Shown here piece after piece: positions 49,963 to 62,600 of a stretch of DNA of 64,000 nt (its first letter is position 1; each line of letters opens with the position of its first letter). Origin of the DNA: Branchiostoma belcheri (lineage: Eukaryota > Chordata > Leptocardii > Amphioxiformes > Branchiostomatidae); contig NW_017802491.1 in NCBI RefSeq assembly GCF_001625305.1, positions 3,276,711 through 3,340,710 on the forward strand. The letters run 5' to 3'. The position numbers and the translations under genes are program-made. A model generated the notes under the pieces. The model did not search any database, was not told the DNA's origin, and worked only from the letters and a program-made list of their open reading frames with translations.

Positions 49963-49987
49963 TATTTATACAAGAGTTCATGCAAAT
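49963..49987 (-). promoter_or_regulatory. H2B copy 1 core promoter: TATA box and octamer
   Basis: On the minus strand an octamer ATTTGCAT (49980-49987) stands just upstream of TATAAATA (49963-49970), about 60 bp before the ATG. The octamer is the classic H2B subtype element bound by Oct-1. Confidence 0.85.
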
Positions 49988-50238
49988 TTTGTGATCCCAT
50001 GGTAAATACCGCGGACGTGATAGGAAGCAGTAACGATGTATAATTAACCTGAAGTATTGGGTGAACAGTAAATGCTTCCTTTTTTCTCCATACTACAATA
50101 AGGAATATAGATTGTGGGCTTTTTCCGAGGCAGCGAAATATTCTATTTCTTTTTTTTGTTATTACTTCATTCACTAGTTCTTTTCCTTCAGCAGTTAGTT
50201 CAGACCTGGTCGAGAGCAAGAGGCAAAACTAATGTGCT

Positions 50239-50275
50239 ATTGGTGGACGCGGAAAGGCACTTGTGCTCCTATTGG
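50239..50275 (+). promoter_or_regulatory. CCAAT boxes in the shared H2A/H2B promoter
   Basis: Two ATTGG motifs (50239-50243 and 50271-50275; CCAAT on the minus strand) lie 100-140 bp upstream of the H2A ATG inside the divergent H2A-H2B spacer. No convincing TATA box is seen for H2A. Confidence 0.6.
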
Positions 50276-50354
50276 TTACACAAACAGAGCCTTCAATCCT
50301 TAAGTTTGGTACAAATTTGTAGAAACCCTGTGTTGTACTATTTTGGATAACTGA

Positions 50355-50753
<399 letters not shown>

Positions 50754-50779
50754 ATATTGCCCGAAGAATAGAACACCCC

Positions 50780-50795
50780 GGCCCTTTTCAGGGCC
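50780..50795 (+). terminator. Histone 3' stem-loop of H2A
   Basis: GGCCCTTTTCAGGGCC followed by ACCCA, 27 bp after the H2A stop codon; the SLBP-type 3' end signal. Confidence 0.97.
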
Positions 50796-51259
50796 ACCCA
50801 CATCCTTCCAAAAGGACTATCGTTGATCACAAGTCATATCAGTGCTTAAGATTCTTTGATGGTTTTGTCTGACAACCGTCAATTTTTTTTCCCACCAAAC
50901 CCAAAAAAAATTCAGTGCAAAAGAGAAACCCCGATAAAAAAGCCTAAAAACACACTAAAAATACCCCCAAAACCCAAACCTCTGCTTGGAGAGTAGTATC
51001 AGTCTTAAATTATTTAGTATGTCGTGGTAAATTTGAGATGTTGTAACCCATATTTACAGTGACAGCAGCAGAGAAATATGTATGCCGTATCATAATTTGC
51101 TACGTGGCGCTTGTCCCTGGCTCGCCTCTACCATTCACTACTCATTATAACACTAACACGAGTGTATATACGTTTGAATTAGCCAGGGACTTTTCAATGT
51201 CCTAGTCAACATAACTATTCATGAGGTGTTACGGTACAGTTCTTTCGTAAGATTTGGGT

Positions 51260-51275
51260 GGCCCTGAAAAGGGCC
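51260..51275 (-). terminator. Histone 3' stem-loop of H4
   Basis: Minus-strand GGCCCTTTTCAGGGCC with the same ACCCA flank, about 27 bp after the H4 stop codon. Confidence 0.97.
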
Positions 51276-51301
51276 GGGGTCGTCGTTCGGTGTGAGATAA
51301 T

Positions 51302-51741
<440 letters not shown>

Positions 51742-51848
51742 CAAGGATAAGGTTTTATCAACTGCCAGAGTCTGCGCAACAGGCCGCAATAATTTTACCT
51801 CCAAGCAGATGATAGGGTAGAAAATATGTAGCTTCTTTCGACTTAGGG

Positions 51849-51939
51849 TAGCCTGTGTATACAAGCTCTCGGCCGGAGGTTAATGACCCCCACGGCAACC
51901 TAGGGCGGCGGCCGCCAGGAGCGCGATTTAGTCAGGCTA
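51849..51939. mobile_element. MITE C, 91 bp, with 9-bp target-site duplication
   Basis: Short inverted ends TAGCCTG / CAGGCTA enclose a GC-rich centre (GGCGGCGGCCGCC). The flanks are identical 9-mers GACTTAGGG at 51840-51848 and 51940-51948. It is non-coding and lies upstream of the H4 gene, between it and H2B copy 2. The end sequence and duplication length tie it to the elements at 17255 and 41093. Confidence 0.85.
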
Positions 51940-52204
51940 GACTTAGGGTATCTGAGCTCTTTTAGGGTATAGCTTTTATTGTACTTTGCTATTATCTTAA
52001 TTGTATTTCATTTTATCCAATCTTGCTTTATTGGAGATTTCATATTAGTGTCCTGATCCAGAAAACATATAAGATATATAAGCTGACAAGAAAGCACGGC
52101 TGCCAAGACTAGGCTTTTATTGACTTCATTGAATCTTTGTTGTCTAAATGTGGTGCATGCAAACAACTTGGTGAACAACACAGTTCTTTCTGGAAGATTT
52201 GGGT

Positions 52205-52220
52205 GGCCCTGAAAAGGGCC
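52205..52220 (-). terminator. Histone 3' stem-loop of H2B copy 2
   Basis: Minus-strand GGCCCTTTTCAGGGCC with ACCCA flank and a downstream CAGAAAGAA (HDE-like, about 52184-52193). The surrounding 3' region is nearly identical to that of H2B copy 1. Confidence 0.97.
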
Positions 52221-52249
52221 GGGGTGTACTGGTCGGGCGGTCAGACAGT

Positions 52250-52615
52250 TTACTTGGAGCTGGTGTACTTGGTGACGGCCTTGGTGCCCTCGCTGACGGC
52301 GTGCTTGGCCAACTCGCCAGGCAGCAGCAGACGCACGGCGGTCTGGATCTCCCGGCTGCTGATGGTGGAGCGCTTGTTGTAGTGAGCCAGGCGGGAAGCC
52401 TCAGCGGCGATACGCTCGAAAATGTCGTTGACGAAGGAGTTCATGATGCCCATGGCCTTGCTGGAGACACCGGTGTCGGGGTGCACCTGCTTGAGCACCT
52501 TGTAGATGTAGACACCGAAGGTCTCCCTCCTCTTTCTCCTCCTCTTGCCCTTGGCTCCAGCGGGCCTGGCCTTACCGGCCTTCTTGGCGGCTTTTCCTCC
52601 TCCTTTGGGCGGCAT
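52250..52615 (-). CDS. Histone H2B, copy 2
   Basis: This complete 121-residue H2B differs from copy 1 at only a few tail and fold positions ([24 protein letters not shown]). The coding and immediate 3' flank are nearly the same in DNA, pointing to gene conversion or recent duplication, while the 5' flanks differ. No H2A partner is present next to it, unlike copy 1. Confidence 0.99.
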   Translation of the reverse strand: MPPKGGGKAAKKAGKARPAGAKGKRRRKRRETFGVYIYKVLKQVHPDTGVSSKAMGIMNSFVNDIFERIAAEASRLAHYNKRSTISSREIQTAVRLLLPGELAKHAVSEGTKAVTKYTSSK

Positions 52616-52670
52616 GGTCTGTCGGTATCAGTGAGCTGCTGCGAAATGGTGACCAAGGGGAGCACAGTGC

Positions 52671-52694
52671 TCTTATACTCAATCTTATGCAAAT
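52671..52694 (-). promoter_or_regulatory. H2B copy 2 core promoter: TATA-like box and octamer
   Basis: Minus-strand ATTTGCAT octamer (52687-52694) sits just upstream of GTATAAGA (within 52671-52680), the same layout as H2B copy 1. Confidence 0.8.
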
Positions 52695-52958
52695 TTTGGG
52701 ATCGCAACGTGTATGCATTGCGGACGTGGTAGGAAACAAGCAGCTGGTGCAACGTGATTAGCCGAGTCGCATCTATAACGTTAAAGTTTTGAGAGTACGT
52801 GAACTTTGGGCACACAAACGTCCTTCTGTATATGACCCAATATGTATATATTCGTTGGCAACTTGTGACTGCATGTGAAACGACGTGTTCCAAGGAATAA
52901 ACGAATGAAGACCTTTATTGTATGAATCACTATCATCATCACATATCGCCTTGCCCCC

Positions 52959-53120
52959 TAGCCGTGGCGACCTTTGATTCGGGCTTACATTGCATTACCC
53001 TTGCAGAGGGTAATGCAATGTAAGCCCGAATCTAGCCGTATGTACCCGGCATTATCATGCAAAAAGGGTTACAGAGTCGTCCACGGCTAGCCCGAATCAA
53101 GCTAAGAGTCGCCACGGCTA
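52959..53120. mobile_element. MITE D, 162 bp, with internal perfect 26-bp hairpin
   Basis: The outer inverted ends are TAGCCGTGGCGAC / GTCGCCACGGCTA. The flanks CTTGCCCCC (52950-52958) and CTTGCCCCT (53121-53129) match at 8 of 9 bases. Inside, 52976-53001 and 53007-53032 are perfect 26-bp complements around a 5-base loop, and a further GCCCGAATC copy lies near the right end. It is non-coding, in the spacer between H2B copy 2 and H3. The same TA[C/G]CC end and 9-bp duplication are seen in the other three elements. Confidence 0.88.
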
Positions 53121-53284
53121 CTTGCCCCTCATTTGTAACATCAATCGATCAATCAATACCCTTTTTTTTTACCCTAACATGCATTTCTTATACTTTAAAA
53201 AAAAGTCCAAGTGAATTTTTTTGGAATGCACATGTACGATGTAGCAAAAAGTGGCCAACATAGCTCTTTCTAGGAAAATTGGGT

Positions 53285-53300
53285 GGCCCTGAAAAGGGCC
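53285..53300 (-). terminator. Histone 3' stem-loop of H3
   Basis: Minus-strand GGCCCTTTTCAGGGCC with ACCCA flank, 27 bp after the H3 stop codon. Confidence 0.97.
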
Positions 53301-53326
53301 GGGGTTACTTGGGTCAGGCCGGGTGT

Positions 53327-53776
<450 letters not shown>

Positions 53777-53789
53777 TTAGCGCCAGTTT

Positions 53790-53895
53790 CTTCTCTTTAT
53801 ACTGTACGGAACAAAAGGGCCACGGTGAAAGGGCAGATCTGATTGGTCAGAGTCTTTCGCCTGATTGGCTTAGGAGCAGAGTACTCTGATTGGTT
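53790..53895 (-). promoter_or_regulatory. H3 promoter: TATA box and three CCAAT boxes
   Basis: Minus-strand AGTATAAAG lies near 53796-53804. Three CCAATCAG-type boxes stand upstream (plus-strand GATTGG near 53841, 53862 and 53889), spaced about 20-27 bp. This is a typical H3 arrangement. Confidence 0.75.
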
Positions 53896-54480
53896 CCAAA
53901 TGTAGCATGTGAAAGTGACGACTTTCACTTCTGCGTATTCTCTTTGCCTGCTCTTTAGCTTGCATTGTACCTGTTAGTATAATCAAGGAGGTTAAAAATG
54001 CAAGGAGGTTAAAGTTTGTATCCTCCTTGAGTTTGTATCAATCCTGAATACACATTTCGTTGAGTAGTCTGTCCTATCAGACCCTCCTTATTAATTAGGG
54101 TGTCGAAAAGTTCTGCAAATAGGTCAAACTATTATCTGCCTGCATGTAACTCTCAGACAGGACAAGTGTGAACATTTTTATTGCGTCCGGAGGACAGAGC
54201 CCAATGCAGTGGTATCAACAAGGCCTGGAAAATAATTTTGAAAAGAAGGCAAGGGTCGCGGTCGCGCCCTTTCGTCGGTTTCTTGCCTGTCACACTTTCT
54301 TTCCAACAAGGGGAAAGTTGGTGACAGGTGTTGTTTATCTGCATGCATTTTATGAAGTTTGAAAATGTGTACTAGTTCTATAAAGAAATAAATATAAACA
54401 GACTTAGCATTGAAACTAATTAGAGACGAAATTAATTTTTCAGAGTGTACATGATATAGTCCTTTTTGGATGAAGTGGGT

Positions 54481-54496
54481 GGCCCTGAAAAGGGCC
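54481..54496 (-). terminator. Histone 3' stem-loop of H1
   Basis: Minus-strand GGCCCTTTTCAGGGCC with ACCCA flank, 24 bp after the H1 stop codon. Confidence 0.97.
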
Positions 54497-54519
54497 GGTA
54501 TTGTTTTGGTCTTTACCGC

Positions 54520-55053
54520 TCACTTCTTGGCTGTCTTCTTTGTGGGCTTCTTCGCTGCCTTTTTGGCGGCTGGCTTTTTCGCTGCTTTCTTGGCAGGTTT
54601 GGCCTTCTTTGCAGCTGGTTTCTTTGCTGGCTTTGCCTTCTTCGCTGCAGGTTTCTTTGCCTTCTTCGGGGTCTTCGCCTTCTTGGGCTTGGCAGCCTTC
54701 TTGGCCTTTGGCTTCTTGGGCTTAGCTGCCTTCTTCACCTTTGGCTTCTTGGGCTTGGCAGCCTTCTTCGCAGCAGCGCTGATCTTGAAGGAGCCAGAGG
54801 CACCCTTACCCTTGGTTTGGGTAAGGGCTCCACTGTCCACCATGCTCTTCAGAGACCGCTTCAGGACATGTCCCTGCTTCTCCACATCAAACTTGTAGTT
54901 GGCGGCCACGTACTTCTTGACAGCTGCGAAGGAAGAGCCATTGCGTTCCTTCAGGGATGCGATAGCAGCCGTGATCATGGTTCGGCTTGGTGGATGAGCC
55001 GCAGGAGCCTTGGGCTTCCTGGGCTTGGTTGCCTTCTTCGGAGCGTCAGTCAT
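54520..55053 (-). CDS. Linker histone H1
   Basis: This is a complete 177-residue linker histone that binds nucleosome entry/exit DNA. The start is the ATG at 55051-55053 (MTDAPKKATKPRKPKAPAA); codons upstream lack a proper ATG. The winged-helix globular domain covers about 20-95 (HPPSRTMITAAIASLKERNG, SSFAAVKKYVAANYKFDVEK, LKSMVDSGALTQTKGKGASG). It is followed by a Lys/Ala/Pro tail of AKPKKPK-type repeats to the end. It is the last gene of the cluster and replication-dependent by its stem-loop. Confidence 0.98.
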   Translation of the reverse strand: MTDAPKKATKPRKPKAPAAHPPSRTMITAAIASLKERNGSSFAAVKKYVAANYKFDVEKQGHVLKRSLKSMVDSGALTQTKGKGASGSFKISAAAKKAAKPKKPKVKKAAKPKKPKAKKAAKPKKAKTPKKAKKPAAKKAKPAKKPAAKKAKPAKKAAKKPAAKKAAKKPTKKTAKK

Positions 55054-55111
55054 TTTCAACAGGGTTTGGGATTACTCTGTGGACGAGAATTGCCGAGAGG
55101 GGAGATCAGCT

Positions 55112-55207
55112 GTTGTATATAGAAGTCGTGCGGACCTGCTAGGAAGCACCCCATATTTCCTGTTGAGTGCTGCGAGAAAATGGCTTCCCGAGTCTCTATC
55201 TGTGTTT
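55112..55207 (-). promoter_or_regulatory. H1 promoter: TATA box and H1 box
   Basis: Minus-strand CTATATAC (about 55114-55121) is a TATA box 60 bp upstream of the ATG. The H1-specific element AAACACA (55201-55207) stands 80 bp further upstream, and a GGTCCGC lies between them. Confidence 0.75.
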
Positions 55208-56624
55208 GTGTGCCCAACTTGGAGCAGAGTTTCTGAGCATATGAAGAGGTTGACACCGATCTGAATGGTATAGATGGATAGTTAAGAGTATGGTCTTTCC
55301 GATCTGTGTGACTTTTTATGTGTGTCGTGGTTTTGATGACAGTAATTTGGCTGTTTTGTGAAGCGATAGCACTCGTTAAAACCGGTACCTTGTGAAAACT
55401 GGTGTGTCGTTACAAAATAACTGTTTTTAATGGGTTATCTAATACTTTCATAGAGAAACAAAACTATCAGGACTTCAATGCATTGAAATTTCAAATTTCT
55501 TGCCGTTCTACTGTGGTAAAAATCACGCCAAAAGTAGTGGACCTCGAACACATTTGAGAAGTGTCATGGCGGATTTTGGTATGCAAACATTCCAAAGCTT
55601 GGTACTTGGTTCGACCAGGATACGACGAAAAGTACTTCTGATTGATATATTGATCGAGAAGAAATATGTAAGATAAATGGTCGAATACGTAGGGTTAACT
55701 AGGCTGAGGGAAACTTCGGCAATTCCTCTCAAAATACCCCCAAATCCAACCAGCTTCCCTGCACCACTTGTGTATGCAAATTTGGGCAGTGGGTCAACTG
55801 AACCGGACCAGATGTAGAGACTTTCCCTCTAGAAAACCGTTTCAAATAATCTTAAAAATTTATTCTGTAGAATAAACCCATACAACTCATGTTTTTATTA
55901 TGCTTGTCTGCTGATAACGATAGTAAGGGACTGGAAAGGGCTGGTCGCCTCGTTGCTAGGGAACGACCAGGTTGAGGACTGAACCTGCCCAAGCCACCGG
56001 TAGACGCCCAACACCAGTCTCCATTTCTTTGTATTCCTTGCTTTTACCATTATCCCTGCTGAATATTAATACTTAACCGATTTTATAACAAGGTCTGTTG
56101 AAAGATAAGTCTTAGCAAAAAGCTGCCTAAATTTCATACAGGAGTATGTAACAAAAGTGTTACATTTCTCAAATTTTCTGTATCTGCCCACGGAGGTTAA
56201 AATGAAACTCCATGATCTGCCCAAGGAGTTTCTAGTAAAATATCTCTGACCCGGTCAAATTGTTGCATTATATATATTACCCCTACAATAGTCAGTCACT
56301 GCAAAGTTTTTTTAGTGCATTGCCGTATACATGTAACATTATATATTTAGTTTAATAGCCGTGTACTAGAGGTAACTAATCTATTGTTTGCAAAGGAATC
56401 AATCCTACATACAAAATCTCCTTGATGTGACAAATGGGGAAAATTGAAAGATTTACAAACATTTGTGTATTTTCTACACATTATTGCAATTCTCTGGACT
56501 CCACCCGTGCTCCACCCTCATTGCAACCAATTCATTCATTGCAGTATTCGCCAGAAAATATCAATTTGAAATCATTATTGTATTTGTCTGATTGTCAGTA
56601 GCACATATACATTTTGTAGTTTTA
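55208..56624. other. Spacer between the histone cluster and ENGASE
   Basis: No gene is seen. It is AT-rich and holds a small inverted repeat around TGGTCG ... CGACCA (about 55940-55969) whose centre GTTGCTAGGGAAC resembles an RFX X-box. The low end should contain the ENGASE 3' UTR (minus strand), but no clear AATAAA was picked out. Confidence 0.5.
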
Positions 56625-59600
56625 TCACTGGATTGGGTACACAATAAACTCTATACTGTTGCCTGGATCAGCTTCATCGTGTATGACTGGTAAGTCTACC
56701 ACACGATACATGCTGTTCTGTGCCCTCCCCACATACACCTTATCTGTAGTATTGCCAGCTGCCCCTTTGTACCAGAAGTACACATCAAAGCTGGAAGAAG
56801 AGACTTGTGGGTACTCCCACTGAAGGGTGGCACTGAAGAGAACTGTTTTAGCTGCCATGGAGTCACCAGCTGGAGTTGTAGCAGTGAGATGTGGTGACTT
56901 TTTCCAAGAGACATCCCTGCAGGTTACATTGGTGATGGTTGATTTCTGATTTTTTTCCAGATCTCCAGCATTCATTATCTGGAACATAAGTCAATGTAAG
57001 TTGAAATCAGTTGAAATACATGATGTATTTATGCCAAAAATACTACATAGTCTATTCCATCTTGAAAGTGCAACCTTCTATAGATATGGAGTATAGGGGC
57101 AATCAGGAAATCATACGCCATGGTCACATCTTCCTGCCTCAAAGTTTTGTACTGCATATTTTCTGACATATTTCAGGGACTTTTTAATGCACAAGTTTTT
57201 CACACACAAATTTTCCATGTACAGAAGACCCATTCCAAAACTGAAGAGTTACCCTGATTTCTCCCAGTCTAAGGCACACTTCTTCAGTGTCCCCTTCCAC
57301 AGTCCCTGTCCTCGAGTACTGAAGGTTGATTCCTTCAATCATACATTCTGTTCCAGTGTCATCTGTCAGCATGTAGAACCTAACAGAATAGGAGATAATG
57401 TCACAATCATTTCCCTTGGTGTTTAACACTTGAAAACAGTATCACCACTACTACTACTACATGTACTTATGGTTACGAATTATTGAAAATCACTATGCCT
57501 GAATGTTATACTCCCACTATATACAACTTGACAAGATTAAAAGACTTAACACTTCTTAACTGATGCAAGTTGCACACTACTTGATGATACATATGTAACT
57601 TATATACATGTATTGGATAGCATGTTTTCCGTACCTTGTCCACCAGCCCTGCTCTGCTGTTTCCTCTCTGGTACACCCAAAACATTCCTTGTACAGCCTG
57701 TCACACTCTTTCTCAGGAAGAGCGATGAAGTACACTGCTTGATCTGTGGAATTGTCTCCAGTATTGTTCCTGATAGATGTTTTATCAATGGTGTCTGTAA
57801 AAACAAATTCAAGATCCTATTTATTGAAAACTGGAATTACACTTTCCGTTATGTTCATACTTAATTCGTGTATGTTGAGAGGAAAGGAATTTCAGTGGGA
57901 CACAAGTACAAAATTTAGTGCCTAGGTCCCCCAACATAACTTCAAAAACGGTAATATACCACTTCAATCCATGGGATATATCTCGACTCCAATAGAATCA
58001 TACCAACCTCCATCCCCCTCCATAAGGACCCACTGTTTGGTCTGTCCTGTGGTCCTGAGAATCAGGTGCACAGCTGCATGGTCAGCACCTGTCTCCCACT
58101 TGAAGGTGTAGCTGACCAGGAGAGGGGACTGGACTGGAATTTCTGAGCTGAACAGCCTGAAAAGTAAAAATCATCACATAGCAGTGGGACTATTACCCTT
58201 ACTGTATGGAGTTCACCATACTGTTGTGTACAGAATAGAGCAAAAGCTGCTAATTGGGTTTGATATGCTATGGTGTGTTTTGCACATTAATTTGAAGGAA
58301 AGGTCTTACCTGAAAGACAAGGCATCACAAGCATGTGCAAAGTTTCCCCCCAAAAGCAGGCTGCCACCACCATGGAAGGCATCCTTGGTACAGACACGCA
58401 TGGTTCTATTTTCTCCTGTCTGGTCTTTTCCCTGAGAGAACTGAGCTGAGGTAAATGTTGTTTGGACCTGCTGACAACTCAGGTTGTACCACGGGCCTCT
58501 CCTGGCAACCTGCATGCGTAAAATAAAGCATGACGTGCACTGAGTACAACTTCCTGAATGGTGCTTGGAACTTCTGTCAATCATCATTCTCCCCACATGC
58601 CAGCTGTTCCTTCTAGGTAAAGATGGCACATTGCTTAAAAGAAAATACCAGTCTTTATTTGTGTATTGCCATAATGCTAATCTGATGGTGTCTGTACTAA
58701 TATTGCATTCAGAAACAAGAGTGGAAATGAATGCCGGTAGGAACAAACTTCATGTAAGCTTACCTGACCATTGATGTAGAAGTTTTGGCCTTGTCCCTGG
58801 CAGAAAGATGTTACAAAAGGCAGTGCTGCAGGTCCATGCATGGGACATAGGTCAGACAAAAGGTCCCAAAACCTGGTGACATTACAGATGGTAGCAAAAG
58901 TTACACTCAAATATTATCCACAAATTGGTGATGACCAGCATAACATAGAAAAAAATGTCTTGTCTATTAGCTCTTCAAAGCTAAAAGCGAAGCCAGACTT
59001 GTTCATCTCAAATCAAAATCACCTACTTGTTCTGGTTAGTAGAAAAATTATCAGCTCCAAGCTTTTCAAGCACCCAGCCTGGAGCAAAGACAGCTGCTGA
59101 TAGACCTTGTTTCCTGATGACAGACAGGGCCTGGAAAATAAATCACAATTACATGCAAAGCTGGAACAAAGGTCAGAAAACAAGACAATTTCTGTTTTAT
59201 ACTTCAATTGATAATTACATGTATGTACCTTGTTGCTGTTGAAGCCCCCTCCACCATAGCAGTTCCTGCCAAACACATCCACACCAACGTACACATCATG
59301 TTGTCGCTCTCCTGCCATCTCTACAGAACGCTGAAGGCCATCTTCTTTCCAAGTGTAGTTCAGGAATATCCCATCACAGGAGTCAAAAAATATCCTACAT
59401 TAAAAACAGATACATGGTCTGTGCATATTGCAATTTACCAGTTGATTAATTAATGTATAGGATAGACATGTACAGGTTGCGTGTATGGGCAACACTTTTG
59501 CTGATAAAAAACCATACAAAAATGGACTTTACTTTGAAACAGAAGCATAGTATGTGCCTAAGTTTTCAGTGCTATGAAAAAGACAACCTTTCAGTACCAT

Positions 59601-62600
59601 GGACAGCCACGGTCTGCCTTCATGATCAACAGAAGCTTTTGGTACATCTAAGTGACTCTAGTTTTGGAGTGATGATACTCCTACTGTTCTTGGTAACAAT
59701 GAGTTCCACTCTATGATTGTTCTATGAAAAAAGAAAAATACATGTGTACCTTCTTAATGATTGTTAAAATTAAGGCTAATAACTGTAGAGGAAGGGCCCA
59801 AGAAAAAAGTAGATTTCATGCCCTTCCTTGCATGTCTTTTTATAAGTGCATTCTAACAACATCATAAACAATTGTTAAACCTGTTCTTGTCGTTGAGCTC
59901 ATCTTGCCACTTGAGTTCCCCTGTGGTGATAACGCTGTCATACCAGATGACCTCACTCCCCTGTACAGCTGTGTGCATCACCTCAGTCAGGTAGGACACA
60001 AAGCCGACCAGGGTTTTTACCTGTGGAGCCTGCGTTGAAGAAAGCAACATTAGATACTGACGAAACTTTGTTCTAAGGATACTTTTCAAAATCAACTTAC
60101 ATCTATCTGTCAGAAACATATATAACAGTTACTGCTGTACACTGTGGGCAAGAATATTTGGAATATTCCTATTGCCATATCCCTAGCTGCATTCAGAGAT
60201 ATTACATTCCAAATGTGTACATCGACATCTAGAATGGAGGAGAACACACACAAGCAGTATGTTCCCCCAGTGTTGTTGTCTTTCCACTTTCCTCTCTATA
60301 ACACCACACCAGTGTTATCCCTAACTTTTTTTTTTTACCTCTAGAGGATTCTCTATGTTGATGAGCCAACCATCAAAGTTGTAGTGCTGAGCCATCTGTG
60401 CCAGTTTGTCAGCCAGACCCCTACAGCTGACCTGGTCCTTCAGAAACTGCTGGCAGCGTTTGGCCCCATCATCCCACTCCGTGATCAATGTTCCTGTAAA
60501 ACAGTAATGATGGCATACATTGTATTATCAGGAAGATAGGAAAAATATCAAAATCATCACCCTCTAATTGATGGGCAGGATAGTAAAGATTTTTGACTAG
60601 AATGTGTTGCTACAAGATCTATTTTATCCATGTTCGGCTGCTTAGCTTTCACAATTTAGTCCAATGATCATGAGTATTAAATATCTACCAATACAAGATG
60701 CATTACTACACTCTCCAAGCAGGACACTGCTTATAAGCCCTTTGTGAAGATCAGGTCATGGTCAAGACAATGACAGATGAGAGACTTCTTACCTAGAACC
60801 TTGACGCCATGTTTGTGAGCAGCATTGGTCCAGCCAGGAGGAGGCAGTGTGATGAAGTGGTGACTGAAGTACACAAACGTGTCGATGTGCTGCCAGTGAG
60901 AGATCAGGTAACAGTCATCCCTCCATGTCCCCTGAACAAACCTGGGAATATGTAGTCTAAAAGTCAGTTTGATACCGTCAAATCATTAACAGTGGTAACA
61001 TTATAAAACCACTGAATCTGGATTGTTCAACTGATAAAACCACCCTTTTGTGTAACACACCTGCTTAACAGCGCATCAATATTAGCAAATCACTCCTCAG
61101 ATGCAAACCATATATATCTAACCCTAATACTTGATATTTAAAGATATCTACAGGAGAGACAACTACAGTATTTAAAGACAACAGGTTACTGTTGTTTGCC
61201 TGTCTGAAAGTTACTGCTGTTTATTTTCCAATGCTTAGTTTTTTAAGCATTTGATGTACATCTTGACCAAGATAACTATACTGTCAGTCTATCCTGATTG
61301 ATTGGGAGTGACCAACTTCCCTTCACCTTACCTGTCTTCAATATAGCCTCCCTTCATGTCGTGACACACCAGGGTCTTGGGCACACCATCTTGCTGAGTT
61401 CTCTTGGCAAGAGGGACAGTGGCAATATTGAAGGCATCCGTCTTACAGCCATCTTTGTGTGGTGTCCATGCCAGAACGTCCTCTACTGTGTACAGTGGCC
61501 TGCTAACTGGAACCAGGGAGTCTGATGTGTCAGACTCAGTCTCAAAGTTCTTACCTGGAAATGGGTGAATATTTGACAACTAATTCGATACCATTAGACC
61601 AGACCATAATGCGAATACAAAATATATAAATATCAAATTGTCTTAGTTTCACTCTACCATGACTTCCACATCCTGATACTAGTATATGCTTTCATCTTTA
61701 TGTCTCAAGCAGTATTTTACATACCAACGAGGTCAATATAACGTTAACGGGGGGGTGCCCTAATTCCGTGCTATGTTCCATGCAAACGCACAGACCTTTG
61801 GTAATAGTTTATCTGACCAAAAACCCGCGCAACATGAGCTATAATATTGACAGATAAAGATCACAACGATTAAAGCTGTACAGCTGTGTATTTCACTTGA
61901 GTGTAGCGGCTTGCACCCAATCGTAATGGTTCGCGAAACGCACGGCAGTTTTTTGGTCATTTTGCCGGTGGAACGTTCTATCGCAACAGGGGTGCCCTAA
62001 TTCCGACCTAGTGTTTAACACAGGTCGATCTGAGAAGAGAATTTAGAAATAATAATACACAAATTATGACTAAAACAATCTACAAATGTTTTCTGTCCCA
62101 AACAAGTCCTCTTTTTACGATTACGCGACTTGCTCCAAAGTGGCTGTTTGAAAAGCAAAACCTGCATGAGGGTCTGCATGGGGGGTCCTGATTACGCTTT
62201 ACACTAAATTTATGGAGGCTCGCAACGCTTTACGTTAAATTCCGGGAGGCCGGCAACGCTTTACGCTAAATTCTGCCTCCTTTATCCCGAGTTGTTCGCC
62301 TAAATTTGTTTATCAACTGACTCACAGTAGTCGTTTCGCTGTCTTGAAGAACTGACGACTCCACATTGCACCGATACTGGGTCAGAATCGACCCCGTATG
62401 CGATAAAATGCGCACAATCACGGGCGTCGCGTGGGCCATGGTGGGATTGTACCGCGCACATGGACCCAGATAGGACAGGCAAGAAAGGGACAGACAGGAT
62501 GAAGATGCGACTGAGATTGACTCCAGATGTGCTCCCGCCACCCGGTCAATACTGACCAATAATCCCACAGAACTCCACTGATGTCATGGGTGCTCTCATG

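Noticed and set aside
53985-54050. AAGGAGGTTAAA direct repeats with an inverse CCTCCTTG
   Set aside because: The arms are only about 8-10 bp and there are no flanking duplications; too small to call an element.
55054-55059. Two-codon N-terminal extension of H1
   Set aside because: The upstream codon is TTG, not ATG; MTDAPKK is the natural start.
62266-62568. 100-codon minus-strand frame inside the nested transposon
   Set aside because: It has no transposase motif and a composition typical of chance frames in GC-rich DNA.
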